Positions 8,238-16,215 of a DNA stretch of 64,000 bases are shown in pieces. The first letter of the stretch is position 1. Every line of letters starts with the position of its first letter. The stretch spans positions 124,001 through 188,000 of the forward strand of contig NZ_QNFY01000006.1 in assembly GCF_003290185.1 (NCBI RefSeq), in the 5' to 3' direction. The DNA is from Chryseobacterium lathyri (lineage in GTDB: Bacteria; Bacteroidota; Bacteroidia; Flavobacteriales; Weeksellaceae). Below the pieces are notes generated by a model. It saw only the letters and a program-made list of their open reading frames with translations, did no database searches and was not told the origin of the DNA. The position numbers and the translations under genes are program-made.

Positions 8238-9467
8238 ATGTTTGACCTAGATCGTTGGCAGGAAATATTCAGTTCTATTCGCAGTAATGTATTGCGGACG
8301 GTGCTTTCGGGGTTTACAGTGGCTTTGGGGCTTTTTATTTTTGTTGTTCTTTTCGGAATAGGGAAAGGGCTTCAGAATGCCTTTACCGAAGGTTTTGCAA
8401 GAGATGCACAGAATCTTATCACGATCTATACCGGTAAAACCACACTGGCCTATAAAGGACTTCAGTCTGACAGAACGGTTACCATGGATAATGAAGATTA
8501 TGATTTCCTGATCAATACAGATAAAGAAAAAGTAGGTGATGCCAGCCCAAGATATACCACAAGTTTAATGGTGAAATACGGAAAGGAAAGTGGCACTTAC
8601 CAGATTAACGGTGCAGAACCGGGAGAAAAGGTTATTGAGAACAGGAAGATGCTGGACGGGCGCTATCTTTCGCCTATGGACCTTGCAAGAAAACAGAATG
8701 TAGCGGTAATCGGAAGGATGGTTCAGCGTGACCTCATCAAGAACGGAAGTCCGGTGGGAAAAGACCTGAATATCAACGGAACCATGTTCAAAGTAGTAGG
8801 GGTATTTTCCGATGACGGAGGAGACTGGGACGAAAGACATATTACCGTTCCTATTACAACCCTTCAACAGATGAAAAAAGGTTCGGATACCGTATCTACC
8901 GCATATATTGCCTATAACGAAAAACTAACACCCCAGGAAGCCATAAAATATGGGGATGAGCTTAAAGACCGCTTAAAAGCCAGGAAGAATGTTGCTCCTG
9001 ACGATGAAAACGGAGTCCGTGTCTGGAATAATGCCCAGAATATGAATGAAACCTTCCAGTTTATGGCCGTGCTTACCCTTATTGTAGGCTTTATCGGACT
9101 GGGAACATTGCTGGCAGGAATTATCGGGATCAGTAATATCATGGTGTATATCGTAAAAGAAAGAACCAAAGAGATTGGTGTACGTAAGGCTATTGGAGCC
9201 AAACCGAAAAGTATTGTAGCTCTTATTGTACAGGAAAGTGTGGTGATAACGGTAGTTTCAGGAATTGTTGGAGTGGCAGTAGGTGTATTGGCGCTTAGTT
9301 TAATAGGAGACAGTCTTGAAGAATATTTCATCAAAAGCCCGAGTGTAGGGTGGGGAACCATCTTCATGGCATTTATAGCTTTGGTGTGTTCAGGGCTTAT
9401 TGCAGGATTTGTTCCGGCATACAGAGCTTCGAGGATTAAACCAATAGAGGCGTTAAGAACTGAGTAG
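8238..9467 (+). CDS. MacB-like FtsX-family ABC permease (first)
   Basis: This 409-residue inner-membrane protein has the MacB topology: a transmembrane segment near the start (about residues 21-45), a large periplasmic MacB-PCD-like domain (about 50-270), then three transmembrane segments in the C-terminal FtsX domain. The cytoplasmic loop VKERTKEIGVRKAIGAKP and the ending RIKPIEALRTE are diagnostic of this family. It has no fused ATPase, so it should use the separate ATPase at 6939. It is 41% or so similar in layout to the next gene by eye only, and both begin with a WQEI motif, so the two probably form a heterodimer. Substrate unknown. Confidence 0.9.
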   Translation: MFDLDRWQEIFSSIRSNVLRTVLSGFTVALGLFIFVVLFGIGKGLQNAFTEGFARDAQNLITIYTGKTTLAYKGLQSDRTVTMDNEDYDFLINTDKEKVGDASPRYTTSLMVKYGKESGTYQINGAEPGEKVIENRKMLDGRYLSPMDLARKQNVAVIGRMVQRDLIKNGSPVGKDLNINGTMFKVVGVFSDDGGDWDERHITVPITTLQQMKKGSDTVSTAYIAYNEKLTPQEAIKYGDELKDRLKARKNVAPDDENGVRVWNNAQNMNETFQFMAVLTLIVGFIGLGTLLAGIIGISNIMVYIVKERTKEIGVRKAIGAKPKSIVALIVQESVVITVVSGIVGVAVGVLALSLIGDSLEEYFIKSPSVGWGTIFMAFIALVCSGLIAGFVPAYRASRIKPIEALRTE

Positions 9468-9545
9468 TGATGCGGTAAACAGACATCATCATTGATCAAT
9501 TATCAATCATCATTCATATATATTTTAAACTTATAACTCAAAGAA

Positions 9546-10817
9546 GTGAACATTTTATTTAAAAAAGATACTTGGCAGGAAATTTATTATTCACTGAGGA
9601 ATAATAAGCTCCGCACGTTCCTTACCATGATTGGGGTAGGTTGGGGAATGTTTTTGTATGTGAGTCTTCTTGGAGCGGCAAAAGGGATGGAAAATGGTTT
9701 CGATAAGCTGTTCTCCGGATTTGCGACTAACTCTATTTTTCTTTGGGCTCAGAAAACCTCTATTCCATATGAGGGATTTCCGAAAGGAAGGGAAGTTCAT
9801 CTGCAGTTATCCGATATGGATATGCTGAAAAGAAAAGTGTCTGCTATAGATTATATCTCTCCGCAAAATGCTAGGGGAAGCTTTACCGGAACACCCGGTG
9901 AATCCATGTCAAGAAACGGTAAAAACGGCACCTATTCCCTTACGGGAGATTATGCGGTAGGAAATAAAATTTCTGAGAAAAAACTTATTTTCGGACGCTA
10001 TCTTAACGATGCTGATGTTATGGGAAATAAGAATGTAGTGGTGATTGGGGAAGAGATTTATAAGAATTTCTTTGATGCCAAGAAAAAAGAAAATCCTGTT
10101 GGGAAGCAAGTCAACATAAAAGGACTGTTCTTTAATGTGATTGGTGTTTTCAGAGTGAAAAAAGGAGGTGGTTTTGAAAATGACCGGACTGCTTTTATTC
10201 CTCTTTCAACCTATACAAAAATGTATAACGCCGGAGAACAGATTGATATGTTTGCCATCGTGAGCAAGCCCAATGCTAACGTTAATGGAGTAGAAGAAGA
10301 CGTAAAACTAGTACTGAAGACTAAAAATAAAGTATCTCCCGAAGATACCAATGCCTTCGGAAGTTTCAACTTGGGTAAAGAATTTAAAAAACTGACAGGT
10401 TTCCTTACAGGAATGCAGCTTTTAACAATCATCGTAGGAACACTGACGATCCTTGCAGGAGTTATTGCCATCTCGAATATCCTTCTGATCACGGTAAAAG
10501 AAAGAACAAAGGAAATCGGGATAAGAAGAGCTTTAGGGGCAAAACCAGCTGAAGTAAGAAACCAGATTCTTCTGGAAAGTGTTGTTATTACACTCTCTTC
10601 GGGGATTCTCGGATTCATGTGCGGGATATTTGTTCTGATTATTTTAAATATGGTGACCCAGAACCAGGATGAGTTTCCGTTCTATAACCCAACCGTAAAT
10701 TATGGAAACGTATTCGGAGCCATGGCAGTAATGGTGATTCTTGGCTTGATTATCGGGATGATTCCTGCACAGCGTGCAGTAAAGATCCGGCCGATTGAAG
10801 CCCTGAGATCAGAATAG
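9546..10817 (+). CDS. MacB-like FtsX-family ABC permease (second)
   Basis: This 423-residue paralogue of the preceding permease has the same layout: N-terminal transmembrane helix, periplasmic domain, three C-terminal helices, VKERTKEIGIRRALGAKP loop and the ending KIRPIEALRSE. It begins with GTG at 9546; no in-frame ATG lies nearer to the conserved WQEIYYSLRNNKLRT start, so the GTG call is reasonable. Two non-identical permeases beside one ATPase and one adaptor is a common Bacteroidota arrangement and suggests a heterodimeric membrane unit. The 78-bp gap from the previous gene contains TCATCATTGATCAATTATCAATCATCATTC, partly palindromic but short. Confidence 0.9.
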   Translation: MNILFKKDTWQEIYYSLRNNKLRTFLTMIGVGWGMFLYVSLLGAAKGMENGFDKLFSGFATNSIFLWAQKTSIPYEGFPKGREVHLQLSDMDMLKRKVSAIDYISPQNARGSFTGTPGESMSRNGKNGTYSLTGDYAVGNKISEKKLIFGRYLNDADVMGNKNVVVIGEEIYKNFFDAKKKENPVGKQVNIKGLFFNVIGVFRVKKGGGFENDRTAFIPLSTYTKMYNAGEQIDMFAIVSKPNANVNGVEEDVKLVLKTKNKVSPEDTNAFGSFNLGKEFKKLTGFLTGMQLLTIIVGTLTILAGVIAISNILLITVKERTKEIGIRRALGAKPAEVRNQILLESVVITLSSGILGFMCGIFVLIILNMVTQNQDEFPFYNPTVNYGNVFGAMAVMVILGLIIGMIPAQRAVKIRPIEALRSE

Positions 10818-10936
10818 TAATATGTTAATTTGAAAATAAAATAATTTGAAAAAATAATGATTGGCTTTAATGTTTAAATATTTAAATCCTCTCAATTAAT
10901 TTTTCTCCTTTTAATCGTAAAAAATAAACTAGATAT

Positions 10937-12130
10937 ATGAAAAAGAAATTCACTTGGAAAAAAGCCATTTATATTGTACTCGGGCTTTTATTTGCAGTGG
11001 CATTGATCTTCGGGATCGGGTATCTCGTAAAATCAAATTCTAAAGAAAGTGAAGCTTTCCTGACCAGAAAACCAAAATACCAGGACATGGAAGACAAGGT
11101 GATGGCGACAGGGAAGATCATTCCAAAAGAAGAGATCGAGATCAAGCCGAATATTGCAGGAATCATTGATAAAATTCTGGTGGATGAAGGAGATAAGGTA
11201 ACGGCAGGACAGCTGATTGCTACAGTAAGAATCATTCCTAATATTGCTGATGTAAACAATGCTCAGCAGGAAGTGGTGAATTCTCAGCTGCAGATCAGCA
11301 ACGCTAAAATGAATGTGGATAATATGCAGAAGCAATATTCTATGCAGGAAAAACTGTACAAGCAAGGCGTTATTTCCAAGCAGGAGTACTTGAACTCTCA
11401 GCAGCAACTGTTTTCACAGCAGCAGGCCCTTAGAAATGCCAACCAGCAGCTGGCTACAGCTCAAAAAAGATTACAGATCGTAAAAACGGGGGCTACTCCG
11501 GAACTTCAGGGTCTTGCAACAACGCAGATCCGTTCAAAAGCAGCAGGTACTGTTCTTGAAGTTCCTGTAAAAGTAGGAAGCCAGGTAATCGAGGCTAACT
11601 CATTCAACGCAGGGACAACCATCTGCTCCATTGCAGACCTTAATTCTCTGATCTTTCAGGGAGAAATAGATGAAGCTCAGGCAGGAAAACTGAAGCAGGG
11701 AATGGATATGAAAATCGTGATCGGTGCCCTTCAGAACAAAACATTCCCGGGAAAACTGACCATGATTGCTCCTAAGGGAAAAGATAATCTGGGAACGATA
11801 AAATTCCCGGTAGAAGGTGACGTAAACAACCCTAACAACGAATACATCAGAGCCGGTTTTTCTGCTAACGGTGAAATTGTCCTGAAATCTGAAAAAAATG
11901 CATTGCTTTTGGATGAATCACTTATTCAGTACGAAAAGAAAAACGGAAAAGATACCCCTTTTGTAGAAGTGAAACAGCCGGATGGAAAGTTCAAGAAAGT
12001 ATATGTGAAATTAGGGGCCAGCGACGGGATCAATGTTCAGATCCTTTCAGGAATCACCAAAGACTCTGAAGTGAAAGTATGGAACCCTTCCGATAAGGAC
12101 AAGGAAGAGCTTAAAGAAAAGAAAAAATAG
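10937..12130 (+). CDS. Periplasmic adaptor (MacA/HlyD family) of the efflux pump
   Basis: This 397-residue membrane-fusion protein is anchored by an N-terminal transmembrane helix (about residues 10-32). It continues with the first half of a lipoyl domain (GKIIPKEEIEIKPNIAGIIDKILVDEG), a long coiled-coil hairpin (about 85-175, rich in Q and N), the second lipoyl half with SKAAGTVLEVPVKVGSQV, and a beta-barrel region. It should bridge the permeases to a TolC-type outer-membrane channel, but no channel gene is in the window. It closes the efflux operon and is followed by a terminator at 12161. Confidence 0.9.
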   Translation: MKKKFTWKKAIYIVLGLLFAVALIFGIGYLVKSNSKESEAFLTRKPKYQDMEDKVMATGKIIPKEEIEIKPNIAGIIDKILVDEGDKVTAGQLIATVRIIPNIADVNNAQQEVVNSQLQISNAKMNVDNMQKQYSMQEKLYKQGVISKQEYLNSQQQLFSQQQALRNANQQLATAQKRLQIVKTGATPELQGLATTQIRSKAAGTVLEVPVKVGSQVIEANSFNAGTTICSIADLNSLIFQGEIDEAQAGKLKQGMDMKIVIGALQNKTFPGKLTMIAPKGKDNLGTIKFPVEGDVNNPNNEYIRAGFSANGEIVLKSEKNALLLDESLIQYEKKNGKDTPFVEVKQPDGKFKKVYVKLGASDGINVQILSGITKDSEVKVWNPSDKDKEELKEKKK

Positions 12131-12160
12131 TAAACAATCACTATATATTTAAACTGTAAG

Positions 12161-12190
12161 ATCCTGGGAAATTTTTTCTCAGGATTTTTA
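12161..12190 (+). terminator. Terminator of the efflux operon
   Basis: ATCCTGGGAAA (12161-12171) pairs with TTTCTCAGGAT (12175-12185) with one wobble position, 3-base loop, followed by TTTTTA. It lies 30 bp after the adaptor stop codon. Confidence 0.8.
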
Positions 12191-12264
12191 TTGTTTAAAT
12201 GGATGTAATGGATATTTTTAATAAATTGTCTTACAAGAAACAGTAACCATACAATCTCATAACT

Positions 12265-13788
12265 ATGAAGAAAAGCTACCTGATTCTCTTTTTCTTTATC
12301 ATTGTAAAATTCATCCTCCAATATTCTCTGATCAGCTCCGAATATGAGTTACACAGAGATGAATACCTCCATCTGGATCAGGGCAATCATCTGGCTTGGG
12401 GATATCTTTCCGTTCCTCCGGTGAATTCATGGCTGGCCTGGCTCGTTAAAACACTCGGAGGGTCCATATTTTGGGTGAAATTTTTCCCGGCATTCTTCGG
12501 AGCAATGACCATTGTTGTTGTATGGAAAATTATTGATGAGCTTCAGGGTAGTTTGTATGCCAAAATATTGGCTTCAACAGGGATTTTGCTTTCAGTACTT
12601 CTTCGCATCAATTTGCTTTTTCAGCCAACTTCCCTGGAGGTATTGCTATGGACCCTTATCTATTATGTTCTGATCCTGTATTTTAATTCCGAAAAAGTAA
12701 AATGGCTCTACCTTGCTGCAGTAATCTTTGGAATAGGCTTTTTGAATAAATATAATATTGTCTTTTCCGTATTGGGAATTATTCCTGCCGTTCTACTGAC
12801 CAGACAAAGAAAAATATTTGCTCAGCCTCATCTTTATGGTGCGGCCTTCGTAGCTGTATTAATTATGCTTCCTAACCTGATCTGGCAATACAAATTCGAT
12901 TTTCCAGTTGTTTCACATATGAAAGAACTTTCGGAAAGACAACTGGTTCATGTTGACCGGTTCGATTTTTTTAAATCCCAGATCCTTTTCTTTATAGGCT
13001 CGTTATTGGTCATTATTGCAGGCTTTTATGCGTTGTTATTTTACAAACCGTTTGAGAAATTCAGATCTTTCTTTTGGGCATATGTCATAACTATTGCCCT
13101 GTTTTTATTTTTCAAAGCTAAAGATTATTACGCTGTTGGGATTTATCCGGTTTTCATAGCATTCGGGGCTGTTTTTCTGGCGCACGTCTTTGATAAAAGT
13201 TGGAAAAAGTTTCTTAAGCCTGTTTTTATCCTTGTTCCTGTACTTCTGTTTCTGCCTCTGTATAATCTTGCTTTCCCCAATAAAAGTCCGGAATACATAA
13301 TCAACCATCCTGAAAAATATAAAAAAATGGGATTGCTCCGCTGGGAAGACGGTAAAGACCATCCGCTGCCCCAGGATTTTGCAGATATGCAGGGATGGAA
13401 AGAGCTTGCCCAAAAGGTTGATAAGGAATATTCTCAGCTTTCAGAAAGTGGCAGGACTTTGGTTCTTTGTGATAATTATGGACAGGCAGGAGCTGTTAAT
13501 TACTATTCCAAAAAAGGAGTACAGGCAGTCTCCTTTAATGCGGATTACATCAATTGGTTTGATCTCAGTAAAAAATACGATAACCTGATCCGGGTAAAAG
13601 AATTTTCCAAAGAAGAAGATGAATTAAAAGAGACAGGTTCTTATTTCGAAAACTCCAAAGCCGCAGATTCCATTGTCAATAAATTTGCCCGTGAAAAAGG
13701 AACTACAATCTTTAGTTTTAAAGGAGCAAAAATTGACATCCGTACAAATATCAGGGAGGAAATTAATGAGGTGAAGCACAGATATTAA
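12265..13788 (+). CDS. Membrane glycosyltransferase, GT39/ArnT-like
   Basis: This 507-residue inner-membrane protein has about ten hydrophobic helices followed by a soluble C-terminal part (from about residue 370). The acidic pair D32-E33 in ELHRDEYLHL, in the first periplasmic loop, matches the catalytic Asp-Glu of the PMT/ArnT family, which uses polyprenyl-phosphate sugars. HLAWGYLSVPP follows, another family landmark. Substrate and acceptor cannot be decided: lipid A, protein or another glycan are all possible. It stands alone, between the efflux terminator and the beta-lactamase gene. No obvious promoter box was found in the 75 bp upstream. Confidence 0.8.
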   Translation: MKKSYLILFFFIIVKFILQYSLISSEYELHRDEYLHLDQGNHLAWGYLSVPPVNSWLAWLVKTLGGSIFWVKFFPAFFGAMTIVVVWKIIDELQGSLYAKILASTGILLSVLLRINLLFQPTSLEVLLWTLIYYVLILYFNSEKVKWLYLAAVIFGIGFLNKYNIVFSVLGIIPAVLLTRQRKIFAQPHLYGAAFVAVLIMLPNLIWQYKFDFPVVSHMKELSERQLVHVDRFDFFKSQILFFIGSLLVIIAGFYALLFYKPFEKFRSFFWAYVITIALFLFFKAKDYYAVGIYPVFIAFGAVFLAHVFDKSWKKFLKPVFILVPVLLFLPLYNLAFPNKSPEYIINHPEKYKKMGLLRWEDGKDHPLPQDFADMQGWKELAQKVDKEYSQLSESGRTLVLCDNYGQAGAVNYYSKKGVQAVSFNADYINWFDLSKKYDNLIRVKEFSKEEDELKETGSYFENSKAADSIVNKFAREKGTTIFSFKGAKIDIRTNIREEINEVKHRY

Positions 13789-13860
13789 CACTTAATTAAC
13801 TATAATGGATCATATCATAGGGTGAAATATTTTCTAATTTCGCTGTAATTGTAATGCCCT

Positions 13861-14613
13861 ATGAAATCACTATCCAAAATTTTATTTTTATCCTCAGCTT
13901 TGTTATTTTTAAGCTGCAGTTCTCAGAAAGAAACTCAGAAGGCCCAAGTAGTCTATAAAACAGATAACCTCTCCATCATTCAACTGTCCAACGGTATTTA
14001 TCAGCACATTTCCTATCTGAATACAGATTCCTTTGGAAAAGTAGAATGTAATGGGATGATTGTGAAAGACGGAAATGAAACCGTAATCCTGGATAGCCCT
14101 GCCAATGATAAAAGTACAGAGGAATTGATTTCATGGATTAAGAATAACCTTCATTCCAAAGTGAATGCTGTTGTGGCAACCCATTTCCATGATGACTGTG
14201 TAGGCGGACTGAAAGAGTTTGGCAAAAATAATATTCCGTCTTATGCCAACAATAAAACTATTGAACTGGCAAAGCAAAATGGAGCAAATGTTCCGGAGCA
14301 TGGATTTAATGATACCATCACACTGAATGCCGGAAAACACAAAATTTTGGTGAAATACTTTGGAGAAGGACATACAAAAGACAATGTAGTAGCCTATATT
14401 CCTGATGAGAAAGCAATGTTCGGAGGCTGTCTGATCAAAGAAATGGATGCTACAAAAGGATATCTCGGAGATGCCAATGTTCAGGCCTGGTCCCAAACCG
14501 TTGAAAAAGTAAAAGCCCAATACCCTGATGTCAAACTTATAATTCCGGGACATGGAGAAACAGGTGGGATAGAACTCCTGGATTACACCATAAAACTCTT
14601 CAAAAATAATTGA
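13861..14613 (+). CDS. Subclass B1 metallo-beta-lactamase, probable lipoprotein
   Basis: This 250-residue zinc hydrolase has the complete B1 ligand set: H108, H110 and D112 in THFHDDCVGG, H171 in GEGHTKDN, C190 in GGCLIK and H231 in PGHGE. K193 sits where B1 enzymes bind the beta-lactam carboxylate, and the LGDANV segment supplies the expected Asn. The N-terminus ends in LFLSC with C19, which reads as a lipobox, so it is probably membrane-anchored facing the periplasm, as in NDM-1. The motif block resembles CcrA-like enzymes more than the IND/BlaB type (ATHSHDDRAGD) of better known Chryseobacterium enzymes; that comparison is from memory. It is a single-gene unit between GT39 and a strong terminator. 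Confidence 0.9.
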   Translation: MKSLSKILFLSSALLFLSCSSQKETQKAQVVYKTDNLSIIQLSNGIYQHISYLNTDSFGKVECNGMIVKDGNETVILDSPANDKSTEELISWIKNNLHSKVNAVVATHFHDDCVGGLKEFGKNNIPSYANNKTIELAKQNGANVPEHGFNDTITLNAGKHKILVKYFGEGHTKDNVVAYIPDEKAMFGGCLIKEMDATKGYLGDANVQAWSQTVEKVKAQYPDVKLIIPGHGETGGIELLDYTIKLFKNN

Positions 14614-14646
14614 TTCACAGATCATATTCGACAATAAATATGACTG

Positions 14647-14697
14647 ACAGCTGATTTTAAATTTTAATAAGTTTAAAATCAGCTGTTTCTTTTTTTA
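14647..14697 (+). terminator. Strong terminator after the metallo-beta-lactamase gene
   Basis: A perfect 15-bp stem, ACAGCTGATTTTAAA (14647-14661) with TTTAAAATCAGCTGT (14672-14686), 10-base loop, is followed by TTCTTTTTTT. It isolates the beta-lactamase from the arsenic region. Confidence 0.9.
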
Positions 14698-14721
14698 ATC
14701 TTTTTATTATTGTAATAAAAT

Positions 14722-14766
14722 ATTAATGCAACAATATTGCATTAATGAGATTTTATTTTAACTTTG
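14722..14766 (+). promoter_or_regulatory. ArsR-like operator 1 and promoter of the CPYC flavoprotein gene
   Basis: ATTAATGCAA (14722-14731) and TTGCATTAAT (14737-14746) form a perfect 10-bp inverted repeat with 5-base spacer. TTG at 14737-14739 lies 19 bases before TAACTTTG (14759-14766), giving a full Bacteroidota promoter whose -33 element is inside the operator. The core AATATTGC is shared with the sites before arsR and before the DUF6428 gene. Confidence 0.75.
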
Positions 14767-14820
14767 TGGTGAGAAGCGAACAGCTGAAAAACAGACTAAC
14801 ATTCAATATTATTTAGTAAA

Positions 14821-15720
14821 ATGAAAAATTTCGAGGTTATTATTATAGGCGGAAGCTATGCCGGATTATCAGCAGGAATGTCTTTAGGAAGATCATTAAG
14901 AAATACCCTGATCATAGACAGTGGGAAACCATGTAACAGACAGACGCCCCATTCACATAACTTTATTACCCATGACGGAAAAGTGCCAAAAGAAATTGCT
15001 GATCTTGCCCGCAAGCAGGTCGAAGCATATGATACAGTGAAGTTTCATGAAGATTCTGTCATAAAACTGAGAAAAACAGATGAAGGATTTGAAACGGAAA
15101 CTTCTGGGGGCGAAAAATTTTACGCTAAAAAACTGATTTTGGCATCAGGAGTGATTGACCTCATGCCTGATATTCCCGGATTTGCAGAATGCTGGGGAAT
15201 TTCAGTTCTCCACTGCCCGTACTGCCATGGCTATGAAGTGAGAGATGAAGTAACCGGAATTTTTTCAGATGGTGATATGGCCTTTGAATTTTCAAAACTG
15301 GTGTATAACCTGACAAAGAATCTCTTCATATTCAGTAATGGCCAATCGGCTCTTTCAAAAGATCAGAAAAACAAACTGGCCCAGAATAATATCATTCTTG
15401 TTGAAGATGAAATTGAAAAAATAGAGCATGAAAACGGAAACATCCGGAAAGTCATCTTTAAAAGCGGAAAAGAAATCTCCTTGAAAGCACTGTATGCCAA
15501 AATACCTTTTGAGCAGAACATCAATGCTTCAGGATATCTTGGCTGTGAGCTTACCGAACATGGGTTTATCAAAATTGACTCTATGCATAAAACCAATATT
15601 TCCGGTGTTTTTGCTTGTGGTGACAATGTCACCATGATGAGGTCTGTAGCCAATGCTGTTGCCCAGGGAAATTTCACAGGAGCTATTGTCAATAAAGAGC
15701 TTGCAGAAGAAAGTTTTTAA
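14821..15720 (+). CDS. FAD/NAD(P)-dependent oxidoreductase, thioredoxin-reductase-like with CPYC
   Basis: This 299-residue flavoprotein has an N-terminal FAD-binding GGSYAGLSAG (10-19), a GVIDLMPDIPGF segment typical of the family, the dithiol C132-P-Y-C135 in LHCPYCHGYEV, and a C-terminal FACGDN that contacts FAD. The middle NAD(P) domain lacks a clean GxGxxA motif (GIFSDGDMAFE instead). The CPYC group is related to thioredoxin reductases but forms its own branch. Its promoter overlaps an operator matching the one before arsR, so it probably belongs to the arsenic regulon. It could supply electrons for the thioredoxin-dependent arsenate reductase at 16704 or act on thiol-bound arsenicals; both are inference. 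Confidence 0.85.
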   Translation: MKNFEVIIIGGSYAGLSAGMSLGRSLRNTLIIDSGKPCNRQTPHSHNFITHDGKVPKEIADLARKQVEAYDTVKFHEDSVIKLRKTDEGFETETSGGEKFYAKKLILASGVIDLMPDIPGFAECWGISVLHCPYCHGYEVRDEVTGIFSDGDMAFEFSKLVYNLTKNLFIFSNGQSALSKDQKNKLAQNNIILVEDEIEKIEHENGNIRKVIFKSGKEISLKALYAKIPFEQNINASGYLGCELTEHGFIKIDSMHKTNISGVFACGDNVTMMRSVANAVAQGNFTGAIVNKELAEESF

Positions 15721-15743
15721 TTATATATTATAAATTGGTGCCG

Positions 15744-15774
15744 TCCCCGCAGAAATTTTCTGTGGGGATTTTTT
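15744..15774 (+). terminator. Terminator after the flavoprotein gene
   Basis: TCCCCGCAGAAA (15744-15755) pairs with TTTCTGTGGGGA (15757-15768), one G-T wobble, followed by TTTTTT. It separates the flavoprotein transcript from arsR. Confidence 0.9.
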
Positions 15775-15783
15775 ACTTAAAAT

Positions 15784-15818
15784 TTTGTTGCTAAAATATA
15801 TTATCGTAATATTGCGAT
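15784..15818 (+). promoter_or_regulatory. ArsR-like operator 2 and probable arsR promoter
   Basis: ATCGTAATATTGCGAT (15803-15818) is a near-perfect palindrome. TTTG at 15784-15787 lies 19 bases before TAATATTG (15807-15814), one base off the -7 consensus, so the operator would cover the -7 box. The predicted start of transcription is about 10 bases before the arsR ATG, fitting autoregulation. Confidence 0.65.
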
Positions 15819-15830
15819 ATAATAAAAAAT

Positions 15831-16157
15831 ATGGGGGCTACAAAAACAGATTTCTTTACAGATGAGCAGAATAAGATCGCTGTCATTGCAAAAGCTTTGG
15901 GACATCCGGCAAGAATTGCCATCATTGAATATCTTCTGAAAGTTAATGAATGCATCTGCGGAGATATTGTTAATGAATTGCCTCTTGCACAGCCTACCGT
16001 TTCCCAGCATCTGAAAGAATTAAAGAATGCAGGCCTGATCAAAGGAAACATTGAAGGCAATTCTGTATGTTACTGTATCGATGAAAAAGCGTTCGAAATT
16101 TTAAATGCTTTCTTTTCAAATATTATTTCCACCGTTAAAAAGCAGAATTGCTGCTAA
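15831..16157 (+). CDS. arsR: ArsR/SmtB-family metalloid-responsive repressor
   Basis: This 108-residue winged-helix repressor begins with helices that include KALGHPARIAIIEYLL, the standard ArsR opening. C41 and C43 in ECICGDIV stand where E. coli ArsR has its arsenite-sensing CVC pair. The recognition helix region reads LAQPTVSQHLKELKNAGLI. Extra cysteines at 80, 82, 107 and 108 could add ligands. Such proteins leave DNA when As(III) or Sb(III) binds. The gene sits between operator 2 and operator 3 and probably controls itself, the flavoprotein and the downstream DUF6428-arsC-acr3 operon. ATG at 15831 follows the operator by 12 bases. Confidence 0.93.
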   Translation: MGATKTDFFTDEQNKIAVIAKALGHPARIAIIEYLLKVNECICGDIVNELPLAQPTVSQHLKELKNAGLIKGNIEGNSVCYCIDEKAFEILNAFFSNIISTVKKQNCC

Positions 16158-16170
16158 ATTTTTTTTTGAA
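16141..16170 (+). terminator. Weak terminator-like hairpin overlapping the arsR end
   Basis: AGCAG (16141-16145) and CTGCT (16151-16155) form a 5-bp stem around AATTG, followed by AAATTTTTTTTT. The stem lies in the last arsR codons. The stem is short, so termination may be partial. Confidence 0.45.
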
Positions 16171-16177
16171 TTGAATC

Positions 16178-16193
16178 ATCGTAATATTGCATT
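16178..16193 (+). promoter_or_regulatory. ArsR-like operator 3 before the DUF6428-arsC-acr3 operon
   Basis: ATCGTAATATTGCATT repeats the left 13 bases of the arsR operator exactly (ATCGTAATATTGC) and ends like operator 1 (TTGCATTA). It contains TAATATTG, a near match to the -7 box, 27 bases before the ATG at 16216. The -33 element is unclear because of the preceding T-run. Confidence 0.65.
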
Positions 16194-16215
16194 ATAACAA
16201 TTAAAATATTGAATT

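Noticed and set aside
8912..9499. 195-codon open frame opposite the first permease
   Set aside because: Hydrophobic only because it mirrors transmembrane codons; the plus strand encodes a clear FtsX-type permease.
14131..14634. 167-codon open frame opposite the metallo-beta-lactamase
   Set aside because: It lies on the antisense strand of a gene with a full set of catalytic residues and has no recognisable domain.
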